Shown here: in pieces, positions 1 through 12,900 of the stretch
How the letters are laid out: each line of letters begins with the position of its first letter
Position numbering within the stretch: the stretch's first letter is position 1
Source of the DNA: Erythroxylum novogranatense
Lineage: Eukaryota; Streptophyta; Magnoliopsida; Malpighiales; Erythroxylaceae
Direction of reading: 5' to 3'
Assembly (NCBI GenBank): GCA_029891385.1
Contig: CM057230.1
Span: forward strand, 19,171,372-19,235,371
Length of the DNA: 64,000 bases
The notes under the pieces: generated by a model
Seen by the model: only the letters and a program-made list of their open reading frames with translations
What the model was told of the DNA's origin: nothing
Databases searched by the model: none
Position numbers and translations under genes: made by a program

Positions 1-3000
1 CAGCCCTCTGTTTTCCAGCCTGAAATGTCACCAATACCGATATTGCGTTAAAAAAAAAATTGCAGGTGGTGTCCGTGAATGTGCATGTAATCATAATTTA
101 TGCAAGACGTAAGTGTTGTGATTAAGCGGATACAATTTCTGAGTTGTAATGCATACAATTGGTTAACAAGAAATAGATAGTTGGAAGAGAACTGACAAAC
201 TACAAGGCAAACTAATTTACTGCTTCCCTGCTAAGTCAAGGACGTTACCTTAGTCTTCATTAAGTCCTTCAGTTTGAGAAGTTTTTCATGAAAATGATTT
301 AAAGTAGTTTGTTCTTCTTTCCTCGTATACTGTTCCTTTGACAAGTCTGAGCGTGGTTGAATTGCAGGATCATGAAGCATTATCTTCCTACTTCCACCAA
401 AAGTGAAACAGCGAGCAATCCCTGCAATTGAGATTTGTGTAACAGCATGCCATTGTATATCACATCAGAAATGTATTCACAGTGAATCATATGCTAAGAT
501 GAAAAAAAAAACATAGATGAAGATGAAGAAAGATCAACAAAAAATCTGAAGGGGGTCTCTCCCCAACCCTTCCCCAAATCATATCACAGAAACACCTACT
601 TGAAGTAGGTATGACGTTAACAAGTCAGTGAACAACAAACAATAACACCAACCCTTTTTACAGGTATCCAAACATTTAATTTAGATGCAAATAATCCACC
701 GAGTAAAAAGGAAAGCTATCTTCAAGCTTCAATGGACATTAAATCCAGAATATACCAATTGCCCCAATTGCATCAAGACGATCGGCATCTTGTACAACCC
801 CAAATTCGAGACCCAGCTCGCCATTTACATGCCCTGATAGTTCCTCTTTAAAGCCTGAAGAACAGAGATATAGTTACAATCCTTTTCTGCATCCATCAAT
901 TTAAGCTATGGTCTAACAAAAATGGGGAAGAAATGAATTAAGAAGCCTGAAGATTGTAGAAACATGAACATATTTCAACTAACAAGAAGGCATATTTCAC
1001 TAAGAACTAAAGCAGTTGAATAATTTTGCTGACATATCCTCGAAGATAACTGATGACTAATGATTCAAGTTCAAAGTGTGAGCAGGGGCCAATCATCGTG
1101 GATTTACAAAGTCATCAGTCCAACAGAAACAACAGAACAAGCAGAAAACCACAATAAACCGATATCTAAAGTTGAAAAGGAATAATCCAAGCATTGTCAA
1201 CTGAAGAATTTGTAATTTGTCAAATGAGCTCCATCTCTGTATCGGCTCAAATTGCTACCTGAAGTTAGAAAGCAACCGTGTGGTGTTTGACATAACAAAA
1301 TATACTTGAAGACTGAATCATGGTAATTGATAACAGTTGAGAGAGACGATCTATTCAGTTAGGAGTTTTGGTAAATTGTTTTTAAAATAAAATAAAGGGT
1401 CAATTAACTCCAAACTGAAACGTAGCATCTTATTTGACAAGATTTTGAAATTTAAGGGGCCAATTTACATGTTATTTCAAGATAAAGAAGAATAAGGAAC
1501 ACGTAATCCTTTGCATTGTTAGAAGTTTTGTTCTTCAGTTACTTGGGATAAGTTGCAATAAAATTGACGAACATGCAAACCCATTGGAATGACAGCTAAA
1601 TCAATAGTTGCAAAAGTCATGAAACGAATAGGTAGAAACAGTTGATGCTACAATGCAAAATGATGTCCGCACCATTGGATGACTCATTCTAGGACAAAAG
1701 AAAAAATATTTTCTGAAAGTGCACAACCTCAGGCAACAGATGGAAGAAACACAAGGTTGTCATTGCATGGCCGGAGCTTTATAAAAGTTACTCACCCATT
1801 CCCCTGATGATTGCTAAGATCTTCACCCTCTTAATTTCTTCAATGCCCTCTTGCTCCAGAAAGTTCTCAGCAACTTTCTCCTCAGATGGATCCCTAACCG
1901 CCCAAATGATGAAACTCGAAACATCAGTGAATGTAAAGGGCTTGAAAAAGAGCTGATTAGAAATTTTGTTTTAAGAAAAGAAGGGAAAGAGCTAGAAAGA
2001 AAGATAGCTAAACATAAGCACTTTAAGATGAAATGGTTTCGAGCATGCATTGACATTGCACAGTTAACTAGAGTTGAAAACAAGGAAACAGAAAAATAAA
2101 TACAAATGTATAGTGAATGTTTATGCAAGTTTAGATGCACAAGCACGTCACTGTATTATAAAGCATTAAAGCAAGAGTGAACGTCATAGCTCAAGTCTGC
2201 AAATGTTACTAAATTCACAAGTACATCATGATTTACAACAAAAGAACAAGAAAATTTCAAGCACCAAGGAATTGCAAGTAACTAAAATGCAATGGAATCA
2301 CATAAAAAACACAAGAAATAATCCTTTTTTTTCCTGCATCGTAACACAAACTTATTGGACCAACAAAAGGAACATCCATATAATCAAAAAGCCAGAAGTT
2401 AAGCAATAAAGAGAGAGTTACAGACCTTACGTATTTATAATCACCTGCAAAATGTGTGGGAAAGTAAGTACTTGCTGATTTTGCAAAGAGAGGAAAAAAA
2501 AAATCATAGAACAAACACAGATACCTCTCAAAAGCTGCGCAGTTAACCAAAACTATGAAAACAGGAAAGCTGCACTTGAAGATATTAAAGGCACAAATTG
2601 GGAAGACAAATATTGTTACATACAGATGTAAAGCAGCCAATTTTTACAGTGACACTCACATATCCCCTCACTAATCCAACATATATTTCACATGCCAACG
2701 CCTAAGCGGACTTCAAGTCTTCAAAGAGTATTTCTTCCACATAAACAAACACTTCTTTGTTTCAAAGTTCCTTTTTTTTTTTTTTTGCAAAAAGAAATCA
2801 GCAGGATTAATTGAGAGCAAAACCCCTTTTCTGAAAATTGAAGGGAAAGATGATGACCTATATCATGGAGTAGTGCAGCAAGCTCCACCTGCCATGAAAG
2901 AGATCAGGAAGTTAGAGCGAAGATTACGAAAGACCCTTCTTCCTAACTTCAGAAAGATCCAGTTTTTGGATATAGCCAAACGCTTATGATCAAGATAAAC

Positions 3001-3213
3001 AAGAGAAATAACAGAGTAACGGGTAAAGAAAGGGTTTAAAGACTTTACGATTTCCATGGAATCAGGACTGGAAGAGAGCCCTTCCTCTGCAGCGAGGGAG
3101 AGAGCAAGGTCCCTCACCCTCCACACATGAGCTGCATCGTGCGACGCGTCGTTTCCGCTCATTGATCTTTCGACCAATTTCTCTGCTTTCTTCACCGTCT
3201 CCTTATTCGCCAT
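1..3213 (-). CDS. HD-domain metal-dependent phosphohydrolase (YedJ-like), 3' end outside window
   Basis: Seven exons were read on the minus strand: 3213-3049, 2888-2858, 2444-2426, 1893-1796, 854-756, 421-249 and 19-1 (continuing outside). All junctions are GT/AG. The first six exons total 585 nt, exactly 195 codons, and the frame stays open. HD-superfamily residues are visible: His25 and His29 in SHDAAHVWRV, the HD pair at 63-64 in LLHDIGDYK, and the distal Asp region near 127-129 in VVQDADRLDAIGAIG. This is the H...HD...D metal-binding layout of YedJ-type phosphohydrolases; the physiological substrate of this subfamily is not clearly established. The start at 3213 (MANKET) is preferred because the HD motif then begins at the usual distance. 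An in-frame Met at 3282 would add 23 residues. Exons 2 and 3 are unusually short (31 and 19 nt) but are fixed by protein continuity. The gene lies downstream of TIM22 on the same strand. Confidence 0.9.
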
Positions 3214-4802
3214 TTCTTCTGTCTTAACACACAACTGCCACAACCACGAGTAAATAACAATAAATATCTCTTCTTGCTTCAAGCGCTGGGACCCCTATAT
3301 ATTGAACCTTTTGAATAACACTAGCAAACAAACAACAGAAAAGAAATAAAGAGAGGAAATTCATGGTGGAATAGTAAAACTTGCACTGTTGCTGTCAGTC
3401 AAGTTCTATCCGCAGCCGAAATCCAAATAAGTACATATCAAGACAAAAAACAAGCACAAGTAGTACGGTACAACAATACAAGATTAAGAAAAGAACAACT
3501 TCAACCCTGCAGCGGTTGGCAAGTTGAAAACTTTTCCCAGAGTTCAACCACCAGAAAGCAGCTTCAAGGCATCTCAGATTACCAGGTTCTAGCTTTTTTT
3601 TAAATTTCTTATCCAATTCGAAACATGGCTTTTATTCTTCTATGCTGTGACACGTGTAAGAGGATTGTCCTTGAGGAATACCAAAGAGGAATGATCAAGT
3701 CTGGTGCTTTCAGGTATATGACGAACATTACCCATGTAAGAGGTCCATTGAAGTTCATAAGCAACTATGCAGTGGAAGATTTGTAGTTAAAGACTGAATT
3801 TCTCCAACGCCAGTTTCTCTTTGGCAGTTGCTATAGTTATAATAGCTACAGGTTCAGCCAGGAAATGTTGAGCAGTCTTTTGTGGTGTAGTGGATGATGA
3901 GGGTCATTAACCAGATGACGTTAGGAAGAAGAATTATTCGGAAAGTGAATCTGGAGCTTGAACTTTCTTGTGTTCCTTTGCATTGTATTTGACAGTGAAA
4001 TGATAAGACAGAAACTTAAAAAGAATAGTTGGTCGCAGATGATTCTGGCTTTAGCGCGATGGATCTGGGAGCTCTTACGTTTTCTTGGCAGCCTTGAACG
4101 AAACAATCGAATGTCTGATATATAATGCTTGCTTGTATTTAAGACTTCTTCTCTTACGTTTTACCTGTGATAAGATTGGCCGAAGCTCCGACAAGCTCCT
4201 AAATGTATCATTCCTTTGCTTGCCAGTACTTGTTACGTTTATGGGGTCTTGAACAGACTTGAGTTACCATTAGCTTGCTTCAATCGCAACTTAGAGATGA
4301 GATCACAATTGCTTTAGTTAGTTTCTTAAGATGAAAGCAAACCAAATCTTTTTGTACACCAAACCCCCAATTCATACAAAACAGAAAAGCACTTGAAACA
4401 CCAAAGACAACTTCCAAAAGATGCTTAAGCTTAAGAAGAGTTGGTCTTCTACCCTGTAGTAGCAGACCACCTTCAAACTTAAATGCTTCTATTATCTTTC
4501 AATAAATCATACAAATCCTTCAACTATCTTTCAATAAATAACACAATGTCAAAGAAAGCAATCATCTTTGTTTCATCCAATCCTATAAAAAGTTGCCATA
4601 ATCCTAGAGTCAATTGGTTGCCTGTGTTTGCAGTGAGTATCCTCTAAGAAGATAGTATCTGCGAAAAGCAGTGGCAAATGCAAAATATAGCATTGCTTTC
4701 AACAGAACCCCCATGATTATAAGGGGCAAATTGAATACATAAAAAAAGCTAGGAAATCAAGAACCAGCGCCTGCAAAAATTGGAGCAGAATGTTTGTTTC
4801 TC
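3214..4802. other. Intergenic spacer between TIM22 and the HD phosphohydrolase gene
   Basis: This 1.6-kb stretch separates the TIM22 stop (4803) from the start of the HD-phosphohydrolase gene (3213), both on the minus strand. It should hold the TIM22 3' UTR and the promoter of the phosphohydrolase gene. Short open frames occur (for example 3395-3616 on minus), but none resembles a known protein or shows splice continuity. No RNA gene or transposon was recognised. Confidence 0.5.
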
Positions 4803-6530
4803 TCAAGTATGTCTATCGAGGAATTTCTCTATCAAGGCTGAGAATGCAGCAAAGCCAGCACAACCAGCGCACGCTGCCTTTGGACCTCCTACACATAACA
4901 ACCGGTAGATAAAATATCTTGTTAGCAAGAGGCGGAAAGAGAATAACCAGAATGTTTAATGCTTCTATACGCACGAAACAAATTACACAGGTGAAGAATG
5001 AAAGTCACACTTCAAACGGCAATACAAAATGGTGAGCATAAATGGAAAACATCAAAGCAGGTATCGTTCACCAGTCGTGATTTCGAGCGATAGCTGAACA
5101 GTAACTGAGATTGCAGTATTTTATTTTCAAGATTGATACTTATGTAATCGGAATGGTTTGACGGAAAGAGTTGATCAATGTTTGAAATGAAGCTGATCAA
5201 AGATGATGCCAGTTGCCACTTTTTAAATTGTGCTTCTCACCAATATTATTCATTTCATCTTGAAACAAGCTTTGCAATCAATCAGTGGATACCATCATGC
5301 ACCACAATTAATCACTAAGAAATGCTAAGAATAAAGTTCAATTAGCATGCAACAAGCGTGCCCCTATTTCCACTTTTTATCTGGAGCACCAAACAAGAAG
5401 TTTGATTCCACATTTGAGACATATTCAGCATGCGGGTAAAAATCATAAGTCTATAAAAAAAACCTCAACTGCAAAGAAGTAGATGTCTACTTGTCTCCTC
5501 CGAACATATTCCATCACTGAGCATTCAATTACTAGAAAACTCCAATAACATGAAAAACCATTCTCAGTTATGCCTGTAGCTAGCAAACATCAGAAACAGA
5601 TGCATGAAAGAGAGGCTGGGCTCCCGTAAAAAAGATACTCTAGTTGACAACTGTTGTATAATTAATCATGGCAGCAGAAAAGATTACCTTTTGCTGACAA
5701 AGAACCTCCAGTTACACATCCAGCAACAACTGTGTTTGTCATGTCATGTTTTGCCCGTGCCTTAAGAGGGGTAATCAAGATAAAGTCAGTGTCAAGAATT
5801 CCGACCTACCAGTTTGTGTACAGTTAAATTTCGTTCATCAATATACCTTCTCAACAACACATTCAGTGGCTGAGAAAATCAAGCCCATAACTGCAAATGC
5901 TTTACATGAACTCCAACTCCTCTGCCCCATCTGTTTTGCGGTGTACTTGAATTGTTGTCTAGCAGTCATCTCTTCTTGATGCAAAGGATTATCCAGAGCA
6001 GCTAGAAACATGCCCATGAACAAGCCAAGGCCACCTCCTACAAGCACCTCGACCACAAAAGGACAAGTAAACACTTCAAGTTACATGTACGCCAAGGTTC
6101 TCAAGATGCAGTTTAAACCAATATATCCAGCACAAATCAACCAAAAGATACAAAACTGAGCACCCAGTTGAGAAAAAAAGTGTCAGAACAACAAATTTGG
6201 AATCTTTGAGCACATGAATACCAATTTAAGAATAGCTAAGCATATTTAAGATATATCAAAATTATTTCCTTTCGTCCAAACAATTATGAGAATCAATTCC
6301 TTCAAGGACAGACGAAAATCAGCGATAAAAGAAACATAAAAGGAAAGGAGAGTATAGCCTCCCTCACCCATGATTCCACTAAAAACACTGCGAACAACAC
6401 AGTTGTTCCAAACTTCTTGGGCACGAACCTCCTCCACTGTAGGCATTCTAAAAGGCTGAACTTGTGACATCTCTTGTTGTTTTGAACTCGAGGCACCCTT
6501 ATCAGATTCATTCTCTGAATTGGTTGCCAT
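4803..6530 (-). CDS. TIM22: Mitochondrial import inner membrane translocase subunit TIM22
   Basis: Four exons on minus: 6530-6368, 6037-5847, 5760-5688 and 4888-4803 (TGA). They total 513 nt, or 170 aa, close to the usual length of plant TIM22 (about 170-175 aa). The family forms the channel of the carrier translocase, which inserts multispanning carrier proteins into the mitochondrial inner membrane. Visible features are a hydrophilic Ser/Glu/Gln-rich N-terminus (1-30), the conserved VEEVRAQEVWNNC block (about 32-44), a glycine-rich first membrane segment GGGLGLFMGMFL, then ARQQFKYTAKQMGQRSW and the segment AFAVMGLIFSATEC. A later glycine segment is VAGCVTGGSL, and the last is CAGCAGFAAFSALIEKF before the C-terminal DRHT. 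All junctions are GT/AG and the frame is intact. The start is the only in-frame ATG before the conserved block. It shares a short divergent upstream region with MBD4L. Confidence 0.95.
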
Positions 6531-6947
6531 TGACAGCCAACTAAAACAGCACCAGTTAGAGGATCAACGACGACGGAGCCAAGCGGCGACTCGGAGAATA
6601 TAAGGCCTATGTAAAACTTGGGTTTTGCCAAATGACTGCTCCAGCCCTAAACGGTGCGCTTCCCGCGTTAGAATAACAAAACTTGATAACTATCTCTATT
6701 ATGTATTAATTAATGATTTATTATGAAATAAAACATGCGAGAGACAAAAACATGTCTTTCTACTGTTGTCACTTGTAAGAACGGAACGAGGCGTACGAAG
6801 AAGAAGGGAGAAGGCGATATACTGCATGTGGACAACGAACTCTGTGAAAGTGAGTTTCTGGTCCCAATCCGATTTTTCAACTCTAATTTAACATGAAATT
6901 TCATTACTTCTGTGGATGAAACAACAACAGCATGATTGTAGTTACTG
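6531..6947. promoter_or_regulatory. Divergent TIM22/MBD4L promoter region with upstream ORFs
   Basis: Only 417 bp separate the TIM22 ATG (minus) from the MBD4L ATG (plus), so both promoters and 5' leaders must lie here or run into neighbouring sequence. A telo-box-like CCCTAAA occurs at 6645-6651. Such boxes are common in plant promoters of biogenesis genes, but its function here is inferred. An AT-rich block lies at 6690-6730. On plus, two short upstream ORFs precede MBD4L: 6893-6919 (8 codons plus stop) and 6932-6967 (11 codons plus stop, overlapping the main ATG out of frame). They matter only if the transcript starts upstream of about 6890. Confidence 0.55.
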
Positions 6948-9900
6948 ATGATGATGGTGATGAATGAGAAGAAAAAGAAGAGCAAGAGAAAGTCAAGGCC
7001 TGTAGTTGTTGTGTCTCCTTATTTTCAGAATCGTAAATCGGAAGCAAACTCCATAGCGAAAAACAAGCAGAGTAACAAGAAGGATAAGGATGTTGGTTTT
7101 AGTGGTGATGCTGCTGTTACCATCCAAACCCATCAAATCAGCAGTATCGTTCCCAATTCACAAAACAGTCCGGATTTGAAGAATCGCGTCACAAGAAAGA
7201 GGAAGAGGAAAAGGGTTTTGCCCAGTGAGACAAGCAATGACAAGGATATCAATCGAGATCCCATCTTTTTGCCGGTTTCTCAAGAGACTGATGTAGTTAA
7301 CGAAGTTCGAGCGAAATCAATATCTTACCGTGATGGGTTTTTGGAGAATTGTATTTCTGCAACCAAAGAGGATTCCTTTTGTGGGACACAGTATAGCTGC
7401 CCTTCTTTGCAGGAAAACTTGGTGCCTGAGAATGATGAAAGAGATGATTGTAGCTTTGATAAAGCTGAGAGTATTGCAAATTCTGACGGGAAAAGTCTTG
7501 AAAAAGTGCTTTCTGAATTTGTTTACCAGGTTGATGACAGGATGAAGAATAATATTACTAAACCACGGGTTAGTTGTCCTTATTTTTCAAAGATTGTTAA
7601 GAATGAACAGAGGAATGAAGAAGAGGGTTACAATAAGATGAAGAAAGATGAGAGTGTAAGCAAGGACAGTATTTCGATATCTACCATTCATGAAAACTTA
7701 GAATGTAAAATTGAAACTGCTATTCTGGAGGATGGTGGTTTACCTGAAAGAGCCCATGTGGAAGTCTGTAAGGTTTTACCATCCCTTGAATCGCCCATTG
7801 AACCACAAACACCGTTGAGTGACAGACATTGCATGGAAATGAAACCATTAAAGCCATGTAGAAAATCCTTTTCCTCAGTTCGAAAGGTCTCTCCCTATTT
7901 CCAAAAGAAAAAGAAGGAAGAAGAGGACGCTGATAGTGCCTTGTCTCATGGAAAAGATGGTTGCAAAAAGTCACTGAAGTGGGGTGAAAAAACGAAGGAC
8001 AATACAAATATTCTTTCAAAATTCCAGAAGCTAGATGTGGCATACCAAAGAAAATCTCCAGATAATACATGGAAACCACCACGGTCGGAGTTTCGGCTGC
8101 TTCAAGAGAATCATGCCCATGATCCTTGGAGGGTGTTGGTGATATGCATGCTTCTCAACCGAACTACTGGTGTGCAGGTATTTCTTTTCATGCTTTCATA
8201 GCTCATGGTCTTTAGTCTCTCATTTTTTTTGTTGGTGAATGTGGTTGTTACTCCTTGATGTAAATGTAAATATCAAGTCCCTTACTTTGCTCTTTGTGGT
8301 GATAAAATCTGTAGTTAGCTGGCAAAACAACTCCATATTTTGTTAGGTCTTACTGGAAAAAAAATCTTTGAGGATTGCATCAGCTATAACGTCAAGGTTC
8401 TTGTGATTTACTGGATTTTCTTGATAATCTGTATATAATTGTGAGAAATGAAAAAATATAAATTCCTGGAGAAATGTTCCAGGGAATTGTAAATTCTATT
8501 TATATTCAATGGTTAAAACAGCTAATGGTGAATATAAAACAACTCATGTTAAGTATTGGAGACATTCCCACAACATTAGCCAAATTTCACTCTTATTTTC
8601 ATTTATGAAATGCTATGTGGCATTCTTGTTATCTTTTTTATAGAACTGCAACTCCTTGACTATCTTGTAGTGATTCATCAAACTCTAAGAGAATATGAAC
8701 AAATACTGTAGTTGTGAAACACAGACCTCTGAGTTATTAAAGGGAACAGAACAGATTCTGTCTGTTCTATGCATGGATGTCCTGCTGATTCCTATTCTCT
8801 ATACATTGAATGAATGCTTGCTATTTGCAACGTTTGCTGGCTTTACACCCCTTGTTCTTTCATAACTGAGGTTATGTGATGGGAGTTCATGTAATCCTTT
8901 CTTACCATTTACAAAATAAAAGTCTTTGACCTTGTGTATCATTATTAAAGTTGAAGGTAATGAGATTTTGTGTAGATATGCGCTTATGTAAGTGGCCTAT
9001 GCTTGTTCCTCCTCCTCCTCCTCCTCCCCCTACCCTCCCATTTACAAATAAAAGTCTCTGACATTGTCTATCATTATTAAAGTTGAAGGTAATGAGATTT
9101 TGAACCTTGTAGATATGCGCTTATGTAACTGACCTATGCTTGTTCCTCCTCCTCCTCCTTCCCCTACCCTCCTAGGAAAGATAAAGATGAATGAGGAAAC
9201 AATAGAAGAAAAGAAAACGCCTGCTTGCTACTATTTACAATTCTTGTCCTTTTATGATAAGGGAGGCCCATCCTCGGTTATAGATGGCACAGTGGGCCAG
9301 CCTACTAATGCAATACGAGTTTATAGCAGAAGGAAGAATAAAGCCACAATGAAGAATAACTAACTCCGACAGATGCGGATACGCAAAACAAACTATAACA
9401 AACTATAAATATAGAGTATGGGGAGGAAAAAGGGGTATCGGTAGTATTGGAATAATTTTCGGCTGTTAGTTGGGAGGAAGCAATTCCTTAGCCTGTTCTA
9501 TTCGATTGTGTCCTTTCAGCTGTAATCTACAGTTACTCTGTTGGAACTTCCATTTTCAAATTCAGCAATAAAGATTCACATTTTTATTATCGGAACTGTA
9601 TTGTCTCTCTTTCTTAATTCTCCTAACTCTACCAAATTGGTGCGGTGAGCGTGTTTACCTAGCCATGACTACTACTCGTTCTGAGTCTCGGCTGGATACG
9701 GTGGAGAGGAGTCTGCAGTCTCTCGAGCAACGTTTTGAGCAACTTGGGTCCACAGTGACTCACACCCAACAGCAACTCGATGATATTAAAACAATGTTAG
9801 CAATGGCCTTAAAAGGTAAGTCGCCAGAGGTGCTCTCCGGTGGTACTTCCAGTGAGGCGGCGGATGGCGTGTCCTCCGGTACTCCCATTGCTGCCAATCC

Positions 9901-12900
9901 AGTGTCTAGAGTGATTGCCTTAGACGACATTCAGATCACAACTAAGAAGATTGAACTTCCCAATTTTCATGGGCATGACCCACTCAGCTGGGTTCGCCGT
10001 GCGGAGCAGTATTTTCACATCCAACGCACTCCCGATGATCTTAAGGTGACTCTTGCTCTGATTTGCATGGAAGGACATGCGTTACACTGGATGACCTGGC
10101 TTAATGAGTGTCGTCCTCTGCTCACCTGGGCGGATGTGCGCCGTGATAGCAATACGGGTCATAAACCCATATTGACTTATTCTAGAAAAAGTAGGAGGCA
10201 GGAATAGAACATGGGCCACAAACCCACGTTAACATATTCCCGGAGAAAGAATAGGGCACTGAGTGACCCAGGCAATGATGATTGTTAGACAATGAGTTTG
10301 TTAGGATTAGTTAGAGGAGAGAGAAGTTAATAGCTAATCGAGTATATAGGGGAATGGGGGAGAAGAGAAGGGTATCTGATCTTTTCACCTTGTAATATCT
10401 CAGCTGAATGCTTGAGGGGCCATAGTGGCTGGTAGCACTAGTTCTTGTAGTTCCTACGAGACTATTGCTAATTATCAATAAAATCACTATATTTTCATCC
10501 ATTGGCGTATCATTGGTGCTTTCATTGAGAGGCCCGGTGTATGCAAACAAGGATGGCGCAACAGAAGTGGGAGGCAATGGGTGCTCGGATGACGGCAGTG
10601 GAGACGAAGTTGGTGGATCATACGGTTCAACTGGCTAGCTTACACAAGGGTGTCGACGATCTCTCCAGGGCATTAGCGGCGATGCACGCCGAGATGAGAG
10701 AGGGATTCCAACGTCAAGCTGCACATAAAACACTAGAGGTGGGATCGAGCTCAATGGGGCGTGGGAAGTCGGTCCAGACAGAAGGGGACAGCGGCATCAC
10801 ATCCATGGCGTCGGAAGAATACCAGCTCCGAGCCAAGCGGATAGAGCTCCCTCCATTCCAAGGTGAAGACCCGATCGGATGGGTCTCACGTGCCGAGCTG
10901 TACTTCACCGTACAGGGAATTCCACCAGAGTTTCGAGTTCAGTTGGCGCAAATTTGTATGGAAGGAATGACGTGGCATTGGTTCAAGGTTCTCCTGGTGT
11001 CGACGCCCGAACTGGACTGGGAGACTTTAAAGAGAGTTCTGTTCGATCGGTATGGCGATCACTTTAACGGGAATCCATTTTCCCAGCTGAAGACGTTGGC
11101 ACAACAGGGTACGGTGGACGAGTATGTGGAAAGGTTTGAAATGTTGGCAGCTCAGGTACCCCCTCTTCCCGAAGATCAGTACATGGGTTTCTTCCTTGGG
11201 GGATTGCGAGAGGATATATGACTGGAGGTTCTGGCATTGGACCCTTCCTCTCGTTACCAGCTGATTGCAGCAGCACGCGTAGTAGAGAGAAAACTCAACC
11301 CCTCGATGCAATACACGTCGACTGTGGGCTGGAGACCCGTGGGTGTTCCACGAGCCGGGCCTCCAAACCCGACAGTAGGAGATCGCACCTGGGTCGGTGC
11401 ACGACCCGGACAGGTTCGACCCCATGCGCAAGCCCATGCGCAAGCCCATGCGCAAGCCGGAAGGGACGCACATCAGGGGGCCGACAGGAAGGGAGAAGCT
11501 GATTGGCGACATGGTATGGAGAGGACTGCTGAAGGACGCCCGAGGGGAACCCGAAACCTCTCTTACCAAGAGTTGCTGGACCGTAGGGCTAAGGGCCTAT
11601 GCTTCAAGTGTGGTCAGCACTTCGGCCCTAGGCACATATGCCCCGACAAACAAGCATGATCGCTGGTTTTGGAGGACAATGACGAAGAAGAGGGGTCACC
11701 GTCTGTAATGGGGAAGGAAATGAAGCCGAGTTGGGAGAGGCTTGGGAAATGGAATGTCAAGTAGTGAATATGGAGAGATTGTTCATCTAAAACCCTTAAA
11801 TTTGAGGGCAAGTTGTTGGAGTCCCACTTGCTCCTCATTGATAGCGAGCAAGCCATAATTATCTTTCGACAGACTTGGTGGCTACCTTAGGTCTGATGTA
11901 ACTCCAATGAATCCTATGGAGTTAAGTTGGGTAATGGAACAAAATGTTTTCACGAGGGACGGTGTAGGGGACTTGTGGTGCTAGTGGGAAAGGTGGAACT
12001 ACGGATTGATGCATACATTCTTCAATTGGGGAAATCGATCCGGTTTTAGGTACGTAATGGTTGGAGACTTTGGGAGAAGTGAGAGCAGATTTCAAGCGTA
12101 AAATCGTGAGGAGATTTGGACATGGGAAAGAAGTAGTCATCTTGAGAGGGCAAGGTTGTAAGTCGTCCCAACCAAACCCGACCTTGCAAGGAGCGCTTCA
12201 TCCATCGCAATGGAGGTTCGATGAACAATTTGGAGGTGAGGTTAATGCAATTGTTTTAGAAAATAATCCACTTAAAGTCCGTGATACACTATGGCCATCC
12301 GGATGTTTTTGACCGAGTGTTTCACTTAACTCGAGGTGGTATTAGTAAGGCATCACGTGTCATTAACATCAGTGAAGATATATACGTTGATTTTAACTCC
12401 ACATTAAGGCAGGGGAATCACTCATCATGAGCATATACAGGTTGGGAAGGGAAGAGATGTTGACCTAAACCAGATTGCTCTTTTCAAGGAAAATGACCGG
12501 AGGGAATGGAGAACATGTTCTAAGTCGGGATGTACATGAGCTTGGGCTTTTGATTTCTTCGAATGCTCTCTTTCTATTTTACCTTTGTTGGTTACTATGT
12601 CTCGCATCGATGATGACAATTTCTTCTGTATACATATTTTTATATGGAAGGGCTTATCCGGCATTCTCGGGACTTGACAGGCTTTTTCACGACGAGCAAG
12701 AATATTGGCCCGGTTTTATGGACCTTTTCGAGTGATAGCTAAAGTGGGAACCGAGTTTACAAGTTGGCTCTCCTGATAATTTCAAAGTTCATCCGACACT
12801 TCACATTTTCCAATCGAAAACGGTGATAGGAAGCCAATTGAAGAAGCTTCCGGACATTCTTTGTACATTTGCAACAACAAGATCCTTCTTTCTCGCCTTG

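Noticed and set aside
1823..2146. Open frames on both strands over 1823-2146
   Set aside because: They are shadows over exon 4 and the flanking intron of the HD phosphohydrolase gene; only the spliced minus frame gives family sequence.
3395..3616. 73-codon frame upstream of the HD phosphohydrolase gene
   Set aside because: No recognisable similarity, no splice continuity and AT-rich composition; probably chance.
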